A stretch of 63,298 bases of DNA from Cyanobacteria bacterium RI_101 (GCA_016471375.1 WGLZ01000008.1:1-63298), one strand, 5' to 3'; positions 55,201 to 63,273 are shown, counted from the first letter of the stretch. Made by a program: numbers and translations. Notes: generated by a model from the sequence alone, not told the origin.

Positions 55201-56287
55201 CGACAACGGCGGCGCCTACCCGGAAACCATCGCCTGCGTCCTCTGGGGCACGGACAATATCAAAACCTATGGGGAATCCCTAGCCCAGATTATGTGGATG
55301 GTGGGGGTGAAACCCGTGCCGGACGCCCTAGGACGGGTGAATAAATTAGAGCTAATTCCCCTAGAGGAATTGGGACGCCCCCGCGTCGACGTGGTGGTCA
55401 ACTGCTCCGGGGTTTTCCGGGATCTGTTCATTAACCAGATGAATCTGCTGGATCAGGCGGTGAAAATGGCCGCGGAGGCGGAGGAGCCTGTGGAGATGAA
55501 CTTTGTCCGCAAACACGCCCTGGAGCAGGCCGCCGAAATGGGTTGCAATCTCCGTCAAGCCGCCACCCGCATTTTCTCCAACGCCTCCGGCTCCTATTCC
55601 TCCAACGTCAATCTGGCGGTGGAAAATAGCAGTTGGGAAGACGAGTCCGAGTTGCAGGAAATGTACCTCAAGCGCAAGTCCTTCGCCTTTGATTCCGATA
55701 ACCCCGGCATGATGGCGGAAAGTCGGGTTCAATTCGAGCGGGCGCTGAAAACCGCCGACGCCACTTTCCAAAATCTGGACTCCTCGGAAATCAGCCTCAC
55801 GGACGTTTCCCACTACTTCGACTCCGACCCCACTAAGCTCATTTCCACTCTGCGGGAGGACGGTAAAAAACCGGCGGCCTACATCGCCGATACCACCACC
55901 GCCAACGCCCAGGTGCGCACACTCTCGGAAACGGTGCGTCTCGACGCCCGCACGAAACTCCTCAACCCCAAATGGTACGAGGGGATGCTCTCCCACGGCT
56001 ACGAAGGCGTCCGGGAACTCTCCAAGCGCCTAGTCAACACCATGGGCTGGAGCGCCACCGCCGGCGCTGTGGATAACTGGGTCTATGAGGACGCGAACTC
56101 GACCTTTATCCAAGATCCGGAAATGTGCAAGCGCCTGATGGATCTCAATCCCAACTCTTTCCGCAAGATGGTGGGGACGTTGTTGGAGGTGAATGGTCGC
56201 GGCTATTGGGAGACTTCCCAGGAAAATCTCGACCGTTTGCAGGAACTCTATCAGGAGGTGGAAGACCGGATTGAGGGGGTCGAGTAA
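52295..56287 (+). CDS. chlH: Magnesium chelatase subunit H
   Basis: This 1330-residue protein is the porphyrin-binding subunit of Mg-chelatase, which with ChlI and ChlD inserts Mg into protoporphyrin IX in the first step committed to chlorophyll. The full length and segments such as [38 protein letters not shown] and [20 protein letters not shown] are those of ChlH. AAGGAG lies about ten bases before the ATG. Gun4 is its known activator; two GUN4-domain genes occur in this window but not beside it. A strong terminator follows. Confidence 0.98.
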   Translation: MFTHVKSTIRRIVPEDLGGRSLLKVVYVVLESQYQSALSGAVRQINATHPDLAIQVSGYLIEELRDPQNYADFQRDVAEANLFIASLIFIEDLADKVVAAVEPHRDKLDAAIVFPSMPQVMRLNKLGTFSMAQLGQSKSAIAQFMRKRKENSGAGFQDAMLKLLRTLPQVLKYLPMEKAQDARNFMLSFQYWLGGSSENLENFLLMLADKYVYPELGLGKGVNYQEPVVYPDLGIWHPLSLTMFEDVKSYFNWYNNRPDISDDLKDPLAPCVGLILQRTHLVTGDDAHYVGMVQELEALGARVIPVFAGGLDFSKPVDEFFWEKPAPGVEAIPIVDAVVSLTGFALVGGPARQDHPKAIDSLKRLNRPYMCALPLVFQTTEEWEDSDLGLHPIQVALQIAIPELDGAIEPIILSGRDGATGRAIALQDRIEAIAQRALNWASLRKKPKLDKKVAITVFSFPPDKGNVGTAAYLDVFGSIYEVLQGLQRNGYDVQDLPDSAQALMEAVIHDAQAQYHSPELNVAYRMSVEEYERLTPYSVRLEENWGKPPGHLNSDGQNLLVYGKAFGNVFIGVQPTFGYEGDPMRLLFSRSASPHHGFAAYYTYLNQIWKADAVLHFGTHGSLEFMPGKQMGMSGDCYPDNLIGNIPNLYYYAANNPSEATIAKRRSYAATISYLTPPAENAGLYKGLQELSELIGSYQTLKDTGRGVPIVNTIMDKARLCNLDQDIALPESDAKDLSAEERDTVVGSVYRKLMEIESRLLPCGLHVVGKPPTAEEAVATLVNIASLDREEEGLWSLPTLIAESIGRQMEEVYRNSDRGVLADVELLQDITLATRAAVSALVQEQINADGRVSLVSKLNFFNIGKKAPWVEALQSAGYPNVDQDKLKPLFEYLEFCLEQVCADNELGALLKALEGEYLLPGPGGDPIRNPNVLPTGKNIHALDPQSIPTLAAVQSAKIVVDRLLERQKIDNGGAYPETIACVLWGTDNIKTYGESLAQIMWMVGVKPVPDALGRVNKLELIPLEELGRPRVDVVVNCSGVFRDLFINQMNLLDQAVKMAAEAEEPVEMNFVRKHALEQAAEMGCNLRQAATRIFSNASGSYSSNVNLAVENSSWEDESELQEMYLKRKSFAFDSDNPGMMAESRVQFERALKTADATFQNLDSSEISLTDVSHYFDSDPTKLISTLREDGKKPAAYIADTTTANAQVRTLSETVRLDARTKLLNPKWYEGMLSHGYEGVRELSKRLVNTMGWSATAGAVDNWVYEDANSTFIQDPEMCKRLMDLNPNSFRKMVGTLLEVNGRGYWETSQENLDRLQELYQEVEDRIEGVE

Positions 56288-56313
56288 ATTTAACAGATCA
56301 CCGTTACCGATCT

Positions 56314-56360
56314 GGGGGAAACTACTGATTAAGGAATTAGTCAAGTTTCCCCCTTTTCTT
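56314..56360 (+). terminator. Strong terminator after chlH
   Basis: GGGGGAAACT (56314-56323) pairs perfectly with AGTTTCCCCC (56344-56353). The loop itself pairs (ACTGATT/AATTAGT), and TTTTCTT follows. It closes the chlH transcript and coincides with the change to AT-rich accessory DNA. Confidence 0.88.
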
Positions 56361-56387
56361 GCAAACTTTGAATATAGTTGCTATAGT
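56359..56387 (+). promoter_or_regulatory. Predicted sigma70-type promoter of the J-domain/HNH operon
   Basis: TTGCAA (56359-56364) and TATAGT (56382-56387) are spaced by 17 bp and lie about 30 bp before the ATG at 56416. The match is good but unproven. Confidence 0.55.
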
Positions 56388-56415
56388 AAGCCTAACGGAG
56401 TTAGGTAATAAGTCT

Positions 56416-57027
56416 ATGAAATACCGCCTAAAGCCAGTCAAAGGATGTGAGTGGGATTATGATATGATGCTTGCCAAGAAAGAAATTGCTGAGTATGTTG
56501 GACTGCCTTTAAAGGACTATAAAAAACGACAAGCTGAACTGAAAAACTTTGTTGATTTACGAGAAAAACTAGGAATCTGGCGCTTATATAAGTGGGTGTT
56601 TAATGCTTTACCTACTCCAATTCGTAAAACTTATAATGAAAAAGCTCATTTGATTTTGAAATGGACTACTATCAGATCACTGAAGGAGGTGAGAAAGCAA
56701 TATCCTCAGTTTTTCGGAGATTTAAGAGATCTGAGAAAAACCCAGACACTCGCTAATTTTATTGAAAATGTAAAAAAAACGAAATTTTTGTTTCCCGGAA
56801 TGCTACCAGAAGAGATTTTTGAAAATGCTAAACCTCATAACTTTAACATAGATAAAATTCTAAAAGAGTACAAGGAACTTTCTTTTTTATATCATCCTGA
56901 TCATGGAGGTAACACTGAACAATTTCAAATCCTGACTAAAGTCAAAGATTTTGCGATCAAAGAAGACCAAATACGAGAAGCTTCTCCTACCTATCGAGAA
57001 GTTTACCAAGACAGTTTAAGGGGTTAA
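56416..57027 (+). CDS. J-domain (HPD) protein of unknown function
   Basis: This 203-residue basic protein has a C-terminal part (about 143-180) reading FNIDKILKEYKELSFLYHPDHGGNTEQF, the helix II-HPD-helix III pattern of DnaJ domains with HPD at 160-162. The first 140 residues are helical, Lys-rich and unrecognised. J-domains recruit Hsp70; a phage or host Hsp70 could be the partner. The start MKYRLKPVKG is chosen over an upstream methionine at 56359. The HNH gene begins 11 bp downstream, so both are one operon. Composition is AT-rich and free of GGCGCC, unlike chlH. Confidence 0.65.
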   Translation: MKYRLKPVKGCEWDYDMMLAKKEIAEYVGLPLKDYKKRQAELKNFVDLREKLGIWRLYKWVFNALPTPIRKTYNEKAHLILKWTTIRSLKEVRKQYPQFFGDLRDLRKTQTLANFIENVKKTKFLFPGMLPEEIFENAKPHNFNIDKILKEYKELSFLYHPDHGGNTEQFQILTKVKDFAIKEDQIREASPTYREVYQDSLRG

Positions 57028-57037
57028 AGGATTCACT

Positions 57038-58084
57038 ATGGACTTTGAAAAGTTACTCAAATCACTCAAAGCAATAACTCAGCAAGTAAAAAATGAAACA
57101 CAGAAAGAAAAATTAGTAGAGTCCCATGAATTTCAGCTTAAAGAATTTTTGGTTGAATTCATTCAAGCCGCAAAAATTGACCTTAAAGAATTGCTTTTAA
57201 CAGATGTAGTTGAGCTACCTCGGTACACTAAGGATTTGCTCATGGTCAAGAAGCGCTTAGATGGCCATAAAGTGGATGAAAAAGAGGGATTAACGGTTAT
57301 AGACGCAAAAACATTAATGAGGGTTTGTGATGGCTTAGAAATTAAAGGTTTCAGAAAATCAACAAAAACATGGAACCAATATATACATTCATGGATTGAC
57401 TGTTTAAAACACCATAATCTAGACTTTGCTAGTCTTGAGAGCGAAATTGTTGTTTCTGCTCCCCCAAAAAGTAATGGTAAAAAAACCAAAAATCAAATCA
57501 AAAAAGAATTACCTATAATTGGTTTAAAGCCACGAGCGGCTTCACTATTTATGACAACAATGCTAGAGATAACAGAAAAAAATTATCAAGGATTAAGTTT
57601 ACGTGATTATGAGACGGAAATGTTAAACAAATCAGATGACTTACCAAAGCCCACAGAAATGAGACGCATTTCTTCCTATATACTAAGTATAGTCGGTTAT
57701 GATACAACAGCAATATTAAAAGAAATTGAAGATGATGAAAATCTAGAAAAAGAAATTCAACAAGTTAAGGCTTTGATAAAGATGAAATATAATAATATTT
57801 GTGTGATAACCGGGAAAAAAGTGTCTAATTTAGATGCCCATCATTTATATCCCGTTGATACACATAAAAAGCTAGCTACAAATTATAATAACTTAATTCC
57901 TATTAGTCAAACCTTGCATAGAGCTTATCATAAATGGGCTAAATTAAATAAAAAAGGAAAAGAAGGATTGGGAGACTACAATAGCTTTTGGGAGTTTGTC
58001 GATTATTATTATAACGATTCCAAAATAAAAAACAATATTCAAAATATCAAAAAACAATTTTCAGATCCTCTAAAACATTCGTGA
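57038..58084 (+). CDS. HNH endonuclease domain protein
   Basis: This 348-residue protein has helical N-terminal and middle parts of unknown family (1-245). A C-terminal HNH-type module follows: ICVITGKKVSNLDAHHLYPV, TNYNNLIPISQTLHRAYHKW. The likely catalytic/metal residues are His268-His269, Asn284 or Asn285, His294 and His298. Only Cys255 represents the zinc knuckles seen in larger HNH proteins. Such domains nick or cut DNA in many defence systems. AAAGGA precedes the ATG. Pairing with an upstream J-domain gene is unusual. Confidence 0.7.
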   Translation: MDFEKLLKSLKAITQQVKNETQKEKLVESHEFQLKEFLVEFIQAAKIDLKELLLTDVVELPRYTKDLLMVKKRLDGHKVDEKEGLTVIDAKTLMRVCDGLEIKGFRKSTKTWNQYIHSWIDCLKHHNLDFASLESEIVVSAPPKSNGKKTKNQIKKELPIIGLKPRAASLFMTTMLEITEKNYQGLSLRDYETEMLNKSDDLPKPTEMRRISSYILSIVGYDTTAILKEIEDDENLEKEIQQVKALIKMKYNNICVITGKKVSNLDAHHLYPVDTHKKLATNYNNLIPISQTLHRAYHKWAKLNKKGKEGLGDYNSFWEFVDYYYNDSKIKNNIQNIKKQFSDPLKHS

Positions 58085-58162
58085 AGAATCAGGCTTTTAT
58101 TTAAATCTTAAATCTTCTCTCGCTATCATTCCATAACAAGAAAACTCAGTACAAATAAAATC

Positions 58163-58342
58163 ATGAAACCAGAATATGATTTGTCCAAAATGAAAAGCCG
58201 CCCCAATCCTTTCGCTTATAGATTCAAAACAGACGGCGACTTAATTGTTTACTTCAAGAAAAATCTGATACACCAAGAGATTTTTACAGATAAAATTAAG
58301 GAGTCGCCATTTAAAAAGTACAATAATGATTCCTGTACCTAG
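58163..58342 (+). CDS. Short ORF, possible decayed BrnA/CopG-type antitoxin
   Basis: This 59-residue frame starts MKPEYDLSKMKSRPNPFAYR, the kind of N-terminus seen in small BrnA/CopG antitoxins. Its continuation (FKTDGDLIVYFKKNLIHQEI...) lacks a clear ribbon-helix-helix ending and stops early. No toxin gene is beside it. I consider it either a degenerate antitoxin or an uncharacterised small gene. Confidence 0.4.
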   Translation: MKPEYDLSKMKSRPNPFAYRFKTDGDLIVYFKKNLIHQEIFTDKIKESPFKKYNNDSCT

Positions 58343-58360
58343 TCTTACCTGAAAAATACA

Positions 58361-58552
58361 TTGTCCAAAAAACAATTTCGTAAATCTGTTTTAAGCTTAC
58401 AGTACCAAATCGAAAAACATTATCAAAAAATTGCCAATGAACAAGCAAAAGAAACGCCTGACTTCAACCTAATCGCCTATTGGGAAAAGGAAATCAACGG
58501 ACTCAAAAAAAGTTTAGCCAGAGCTGAAAAACGCTTAAAACGAGGTCAGTAA
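58361..58552 (+). CDS. Small basic helical protein
   Basis: This 63-residue frame begins at a TTG codon: MSKKQFRKSVLSLQYQIEKH, then a helix ending INGLKKSLARAEKRLKRGQ. It looks like a short coiled coil with a strongly basic tail. Its TAA overlaps the ATG of the next gene (TAATG at 58550), indicating translational coupling. The function is unknown. Confidence 0.5.
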   Translation: MSKKQFRKSVLSLQYQIEKHYQKIANEQAKETPDFNLIAYWEKEINGLKKSLARAEKRLKRGQ

Positions 58553-58800
58553 TGCTTACTCAAGAACACAAATCAACCCAACTTAATAAAACCTTAACTG
58601 TTTTGCTAGCTGAACTAGGAGAAGAGTGTAGCAATATCTTAACGCTTCTTAGTCAGCTACAATTAGCTAACCTGAGTATTGACCAAAAAGGCGATATTCT
58701 GGCCCAGTTAAGCAGCGCCGTCGCTCATGTTCATGTTCACACCGAAGATTTGCCCGATTTAATCGGAGACGAATTATTTCAATTACCCGATCCAGAATAA
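58552..58800 (+). CDS. Small hypothetical protein, 3' end duplicated at 61 kb
   Basis: This 82-residue acidic helical protein (LNKTLTVLLAELGEECSNIL ... LSSAVAHVHVHTEDLPDLIG) is coupled to the preceding basic protein, so the pair could form a complex. Its last 30 codons and 27 bp beyond the stop (58713-58827) reappear almost unchanged at 61065-61179. I do not recognise the family. Confidence 0.5.
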   Translation: MLTQEHKSTQLNKTLTVLLAELGEECSNILTLLSQLQLANLSIDQKGDILAQLSSAVAHVHVHTEDLPDLIGDELFQLPDPE

Positions 58801-58864
58801 ACGCTAGATTTTCCGACAAGACGGCGGTGTATCTAGGACAGAGCTAAGCTCGATGTGTTAAGCT
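58713..58864 (+). repeat. Duplicated segment A, copy 1
   Basis: Positions 58713-58827 match 61065-61179 with only a few differences. After an insertion in copy 2, 58836-58864 matches 61226-61254 (GGACAGAGCTAAGCT..GATGTGTTAAGCT). Confidence 0.8.
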
Positions 58865-58984
58865 ATCGCTAAGAGCGTCATTCAATTTGGGTCAGAATGA
58901 GTAGGTTGATAAAACACAGTTATGTCTTAACACTTGATAGTGATTTTCAAGTCTATCGTCGTCATAAAAATGAAGATAATCTAT

Positions 58985-59239
58985 ATGGCATCTCGACAAC
59001 TATTGGCTAAACCAATATTAAAATGGGCTGGAGGTAAAGGGCAACTTCTCCCTCAAATAGCGCCGTATTTTCCGCCAGAGTTAAAAACAGGCGAAATCGA
59101 GACCGATGTAGAACCCTTCGTCGGCGCCGGCGCCGTTTTTTTCTGGATCGCTCAAAACTTTCCCGCCAGTTCAGGGTTTAAAAGCCAGCCTCAGCGGGGC
59201 AGTGTTTTAACCGTAACTCTGCCCCTTGACCCTAATTAG
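58985..59239 (+). pseudogene. Truncated Dam-type methyltransferase fused to a foreign 3' end
   Basis: From ATG 58985 about 180 bp are nearly identical to the 5' end of the intact gene at 62120 (MASRQLLAKPILKWAGGKGQ versus MTSRQLL...), covering the AdoMet-binding FVGAGAVFFW motif. After NFPA at about 59165 homology stops and the frame continues as SSGFKSQPQRGSVLTVTLPLDPN. That tail resembles the last strand of histidine-kinase ATPase domains. DPPY and all downstream catalytic parts are missing, so it cannot methylate DNA. Its stop overlaps the stop of the convergent RTX gene. Confidence 0.8.
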
Positions 59240-60483
59240 ATATAGGTCAACTGATTGGGATTGGCGTTGATGCGGAGAACCAGTTCGGCGCCGCCCACCA
59301 CCGGGGTTTTGGCTTCAAACCAACCGCCTTTGTCTTGGATTTCCACAAACTGAGCGGCGCTGGTTACCCCAAAGGCCCGAAGATCAATGCGGTCAATCCC
59401 CACTTCATAGTCCGCCACCGTCAGGGTGGAACCAAGCCCCTGTTTATTGACGGCGATGAAGGTGTCCTGAGCGCCGTCCCCCGCTAGGGGAGGAGCAAAA
59501 GGATCATTGTTGAGGCGAGTAATTAAAGCGGCACTGAAGGCGTTGTTACTACCACCAACAAGAATATCAGTTCCCCATCCGTAGAGGGTGTCCTGACCGC
59601 TACCGCCGACGAGAATGTCGTCTCCTTTTTCGAGAGCGTCTCCTAGAGCTAGAGTATCATCTCCAGAAAGAATATCGTTACCAGCGCCGCCGAAGAGGAG
59701 GTCGTCGTTTTTCCCCCCGAGGAGTTGGTCATTGCCGCCCCGACTATCGAGACGGTCGTTGCCCCCGAGGCCCTGAAGGGTTTCGTTAGCCCCAGTTCCC
59801 AGAAGGTTATTATCGCCGCTGTTGCCGGTAATCCCGCCGCCGCCGGGATTGGGGGGAGTGACGCCGCCTCCCTCATAGGTGAGCAGGGTGGGATTGGCGT
59901 TAATGCGCAGAACCAGTTCGGCGCCGCCCACCACCGGGGTTTTGGCTTCAAACCAACCGCCTTTGTCTTGGATTTCCACAAACTGAGCGGCGCTGGTCAC
60001 CCCAAAGGCCCGAAGATCAATGCGGTCAATCCCCACTTCATAGTCCGCCACCGTCAGGGTGGAGCCAAGCCCCTGTTTATTGATGGCGACGAAGGTGTCC
60101 CGAACGCCGTCCCCCACTAGGGGAGGAGCAAAGGGATCGTTCTTGAGGCGAGTGATTAAAGCGGCGCTGAAAGCGTTATTACTCCCGCCTACAAGGATAT
60201 CGGTTCCCCATCCGTAGAGGGTATCTTGCCCGCTACCGCCTACGAGGATGTCGTCTCCTTTTTCGAGAGCGTCTCCGAGGGTAGAAGTATCATCCCCCGA
60301 CAAAACATCATTACCAAGACCGCCGAAAAGTTGATCGTCGTTTTTGCCGCCCAGGAGTTGGTCATTGCCCCCCAGACCTTCGAGACGATCGTTACCGGCC
60401 CGCCCCAGCAATAACTCTGCCGTGCTATCGCCTTTGAGTAAGTTGTCACTACTAGTGCCAGATAGAGTGCGAGAAAAGGTCAT
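59236..60483 (-). CDS. RTX-type calcium-binding repeat protein with internal duplication
   Basis: This 415-residue acidic protein contains nonapeptide-like Ca-binding repeats (GRAGNDRLEGLGGNDQLLGG, GGKNDDQLFGGLGNDVLSGDD) and a non-repeat block (DTFVAINKQGLGSTLTVADY...VVGGAELVLRINANP). A whole unit of about 211 residues occurs twice in tandem (633-bp offset at the DNA level). ATG 60483 (MTFSRTLSGTSSDN) is preferred over 60567. No classical signal peptide is present; RTX proteins are normally secreted by type I systems. It is GGCGCC-rich and inserted between the two partial duplications. Confidence 0.85.
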   Translation of the reverse strand: MTFSRTLSGTSSDNLLKGDSTAELLLGRAGNDRLEGLGGNDQLLGGKNDDQLFGGLGNDVLSGDDTSTLGDALEKGDDILVGGSGQDTLYGWGTDILVGGSNNAFSAALITRLKNDPFAPPLVGDGVRDTFVAINKQGLGSTLTVADYEVGIDRIDLRAFGVTSAAQFVEIQDKGGWFEAKTPVVGGAELVLRINANPTLLTYEGGGVTPPNPGGGGITGNSGDNNLLGTGANETLQGLGGNDRLDSRGGNDQLLGGKNDDLLFGGAGNDILSGDDTLALGDALEKGDDILVGGSGQDTLYGWGTDILVGGSNNAFSAALITRLNNDPFAPPLAGDGAQDTFIAVNKQGLGSTLTVADYEVGIDRIDLRAFGVTSAAQFVEIQDKGGWFEAKTPVVGGAELVLRINANPNQLTYI

Positions 60484-61347
60484 GGGTTTAAAAGTTGAGG
60501 TGATGAATAAACAGTCTTCGCCGATCTTATTCAGCGCCGCTAGCAACGTCAAGGAGAAATTGAACAATACCCTTGTTTTTACAAGGAGAAGAGTTTAGCA
60601 AAATATTAGTTGTTTAAGTATTTTTCTTGTTTTAATATTTATTAAAATAAATGAAAATTCCAGATTCACCAAATCACAAAAAAGTACTAATTATTTTCTA
60701 AAAGTCTTGATTTTAAAGCAATCTAATCAACAAAAATACAGTACAAAACAAAATCTGAAAGTTAATTTTTAAAATTTAGTTTCAAAATACCTGATTTTGG
60801 TTCTCAAAAATAAGCTTCGTTTTTTTATCCTAAATTCTGATTTGGACAAAAAAAAAACTGTCTCCATTGAACTGCGCGCATCATCTAACCATTTTGTGAG
60901 GCCGAAATTTTCTTTGCCAAAATAGCACTGAAAAACCAAGCATTCGGGAAGTTTCTCATTATCCGTTTGCAAGAACAATGATTTTCTTTTGTCAGAATTT
61001 TTAGAGTATCTGAAAACTTAAGTGAGTAAATGCGGCACTTATGCTAAGTGAGTTGACGACTAAACAGCGCCGTCGCTCATGTTCATGTTCACACCGAAGA
61101 TTTGCCCGATTTAATCGGAGACGAATTATTTCAATTACCCGACCCAGAATAAACGCTAGATTTTCCGACAAGACGGCGCTGTTAAAGTCTTCGATAATTT
61201 TCACGCTGACCCTATACATAACTGGGGACAGAGCTAAGCTTGATGTGTTAAGCTGTCATTAGCGTATCCAATGGTTAAAATACCTCTCTCGTTGCCATCT
61301 CGGCAGTCGTCCACCATCCCAAAAATAGTAAACAATCATTCAAAATA
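60484..61347. other. AT-rich non-coding stretch with a decayed gene copy
   Basis: From 60600 to 61050 the DNA is very AT-rich and open frames there are short and unconvincing. TAAGTGAGT occurs twice (about 61019 and 61045). Segment A copy 2 (61065-61254) carries the 3' end of the 82-residue protein gene without its start. Confidence 0.5.
61065..61254 (+). repeat. Duplicated segment A, copy 2 (decayed gene end)
   Basis: 61065-61179 repeats 58713-58827 including the stop codon of the 82-residue protein. About 45 bp of unrelated sequence then precede a second matching block (61226-61254). No start codon in frame, so it is a pseudogene fragment. Confidence 0.8.
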
Positions 61348-61581
61348 ATGATGAAAGCGCAAAAAGGCATGGCAACCGTTGATGATCAAGGTCAAATAAT
61401 TCTTGATAGTCCCTTGCTTATTAACAAAAACAGTCGAGTAGAAGTTATTATTTTAATTCCCGAGCAATCTGAGTCCACCGAACTAGATCTTATCAATGAT
61501 TTCAGACAAGCATGGCATGAAGCTATGACGGGTCAAACTGTTCCCGCTGATCAACTTTGGGATAGCTTGGATCATGTCTAA
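61348..61581 (+). CDS. Antitoxin of a RelE/ParE-type toxin-antitoxin pair
   Basis: This protein of 77 residues reads MMKAQKGMATVDDQGQIILD, then NKNSRVEVIILIPEQSES, ending FRQAWHEAMTGQTVPADQLWDSLDHV. It is a small acidic protein of a type found upstream of RelE-like toxins in cyanobacteria. Its stop (61579-61581) overlaps the ATG of the toxin frame at 61574, the usual coupling. The antitoxin frame is intact although the toxin is interrupted. Confidence 0.7.
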   Translation: MMKAQKGMATVDDQGQIILDSPLLINKNSRVEVIILIPEQSESTELDLINDFRQAWHEAMTGQTVPADQLWDSLDHV

Positions 61582-62064
61582 ACAATTTTTCGTTGAAGTT
61601 GAAGCCTCTCTAACCTTTCTTAGTAATCTACGTAAATTAGCAAAAAAATACCGAAATATTCAGCAAGATATTCAACCTATCATCGAAACGGCTCTCCGGG
61701 AATGAGGCTGGTAGTTAGGGAGCCAATTGGCCAGAACCCTTACTGGATGAGCTTTTCTGAGTTAATGTCAAATCGTAATTGTATAACAGGATACAGGTCT
61801 CGGCGTGATCCCCAGAGAGCCATCGAAACTTTGAAGCAGGGTCAACTACTTGGTGAGCAAATTCCGGGAGTCAAATATTCTGTTTTTAAAATTAGAGTTC
61901 GCAATCGTGATATTCAAAAAGGAAAAAGTGGAGGTTATCGCTTAATTTATTATCTTCAAACCAAGACTAGTATTGTTCTTTTAATTATCTACTCAAAATC
62001 TGACCAAGCTAATCTTAATCCAGAGGCAATTCGCCAAATTATTGAAGGCGAAAAAGACGATTAA
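61574..62064 (+). pseudogene. RelE/ParE-like toxin interrupted by a MITE
   Basis: The frame from ATG 61574 (MSKQFFVEVEASLTFLSNLR...IQPIIET) runs into the MITE and stops at TGA within it (61694-61696). Removing the MITE plus one copy of the 8-bp duplication joins codon ATC-GAA-AC to T-TTG-AAG and restores one 116-residue protein (IIETLKQGQLLGEQIPGVKY...GGYRLIYYLQ...LLIIYSKSD). This has the RelE/HigB-type ending GGYRLIYY and IYSKSD. Frame and length are exactly kept (351 nt), so the toxin was intact until a recent insertion. Confidence 0.85.
61690..61821 (+). mobile_element. MITE (132 bp) with 8-bp target duplication
   Basis: Ends GGCTCTCCGGG (left) and, read from the other side, GGCTCTCTGGGG (right) form terminal inverted repeats. 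ATCGAAAC flanks both sides (61682-61689 and 61822-61829). It has no coding capacity. The GGCTCT end and 8-bp duplication are reminiscent of the ISL3 family, which could supply the transposase. A second copy lies at 5971-6088. Confidence 0.88.
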
Positions 62065-62119
62065 TCTCATTTCATTTACCAAATTATCTTAAAACTATTA
62101 TCTAATATTTTTTCTAATT

Positions 62120-63040
62120 ATGACATCTCGACAACTATTGGCTAAACCAATATTAAAATGGGCTGGAGGTAAAGGGCAACTTCTCCCTCAAATAGCGCCG
62201 TATTTTCCGCCAGAGTTAAAAACCGGAGAGATCGAGACCTACGTTGAACCCTTTGTCGGCGCCGGCGCCGTTTTTTTCTGGATCGCTCAAAACTTCCCTG
62301 TCAAAAATTTCTACATCGCCGATATCAATCCTGAATTAATTCTGCTTTATACCGCTGTTCAGAAAAATGTTGAGGGAGTTATTCAAGAACTCTCAACCAT
62401 CGGCGCCGACTATGGGGCGCTCGAAAAAACTGAGCAAAAAGCCTATTTTCTAGCCATACGCCAACGGTATAACCAAGAGAGAAAAGAGATTAATTTTAAA
62501 AAATTTAACCCCGCTTGGATAAGCCGAGCCGCCCAGATTATTTTCCTCAATAAAACCTGCTTTAACGGATTGTATCGAGTCAATAAAAAAGGAGACTTTA
62601 ACGTGCCTTTTGGAGATTATAAAAACCCTAAGATTTGTGATGCTGATAACTTAGTCACTGTCTCGAATATCCTCAAAAAGACGGTTATTCACTGCATTGA
62701 CTTTAGCGAAATCAAGGATTATTTATCTTCCCCCGCTTTTATTTATCTTGATCCGCCCTATCGGCCCCTCAGCCAAACGTCAAATTTTAAAGCCTACGCT
62801 CAATTTGATTTTAGCGATAGCGAACAAAAAAGATTAGCCCAGTTTTTGGCCTATCTAAATCAGCAAGGACACAAGGTTATGCTTAGCAACTCTGACCCTA
62901 AAAACATAGACAAAAATGATAACTTTTTCGATGATCTTTACAGTAACTTTAAAATTCACCGCATCATGGCTAATCGGATGATTAACTCAAAAGCGAGTCA
63001 CCGCGGCGCCATTTCCGAAATCCTTGTTACGAATTACTAA
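62120..63040 (+). CDS. dam: Dam-type DNA N6-adenine methyltransferase
   Basis: This 306-residue class D12 enzyme has motif X KPILKWAGGKGQLLPQI, AdoMet motif I EPFVGAGAVFFWI and catalytic motif IV LDPPYRPLSQTSNF. A target-recognition region lies between and NRMINSKASHRGAISEILVTNY ends it. GATC is the likely target by family analogy; this is an inference. A truncated near-copy of its first 60 codons lies 3 kb upstream. The following frame may be a remnant of a cognate endonuclease. Confidence 0.9.
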   Translation: MTSRQLLAKPILKWAGGKGQLLPQIAPYFPPELKTGEIETYVEPFVGAGAVFFWIAQNFPVKNFYIADINPELILLYTAVQKNVEGVIQELSTIGADYGALEKTEQKAYFLAIRQRYNQERKEINFKKFNPAWISRAAQIIFLNKTCFNGLYRVNKKGDFNVPFGDYKNPKICDADNLVTVSNILKKTVIHCIDFSEIKDYLSSPAFIYLDPPYRPLSQTSNFKAYAQFDFSDSEQKRLAQFLAYLNQQGHKVMLSNSDPKNIDKNDNFFDDLYSNFKIHRIMANRMINSKASHRGAISEILVTNY

Positions 63041-63182
63041 CTTTATAGAGAGACGCGAAGCCATTCAACGCCTTAAAGATTTAGAGGGTCAAGATCTTCG
63101 GAAGTTTGCCAATCGGTATGGAGTAATAGTTTTTAAAAATGACAAGACAAATACAGTTGGGAGCATCTCAGATTTGCAATAA
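63024..63182 (+). pseudogene. Possible MutH/Sau3AI-like endonuclease N-terminal remnant
   Basis: A 52-codon frame beginning at TTG 63024 overlaps the end of dam and reads REAIQRLKDLEGQDLRKFAN then RYGVIVFKNDKTNTVGSISD before a TAA. The stretch resembles the first helix-turn of MutH/Sau3AI endonucleases (a QxLxGxTLxELA-like pattern followed by KxxKGW), but the core catalytic part is absent. Position after a Dam-type gene supports a lost restriction or repair partner. The similarity is weak. Confidence 0.35.
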
Positions 63183-63195
63183 GCATAAATACTCA

Positions 63196-63224
63196 TTGAG
63201 TTTTTGTCGATTTTAAGGTATAAT
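63196..63224 (+). promoter_or_regulatory. Predicted sigma70-type promoter
   Basis: TTGAGT (63196-63201) and TATAAT (63219-63224) are separated by 17 bp, 50 bp upstream of the ATG at 63274. A second TATAAT lies at 63234. Confidence 0.55.
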
Positions 63225-63273
63225 TAGATGACTTATAATAGCTAAAAATCAATCATTCAACCAAGGATTCAAA

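Noticed and set aside
60769-60978. Minus-strand 69-residue frame in the AT-rich spacer
   Set aside because: No ribosome-binding site, no family likeness, and AT-rich DNA gives such frames by chance.
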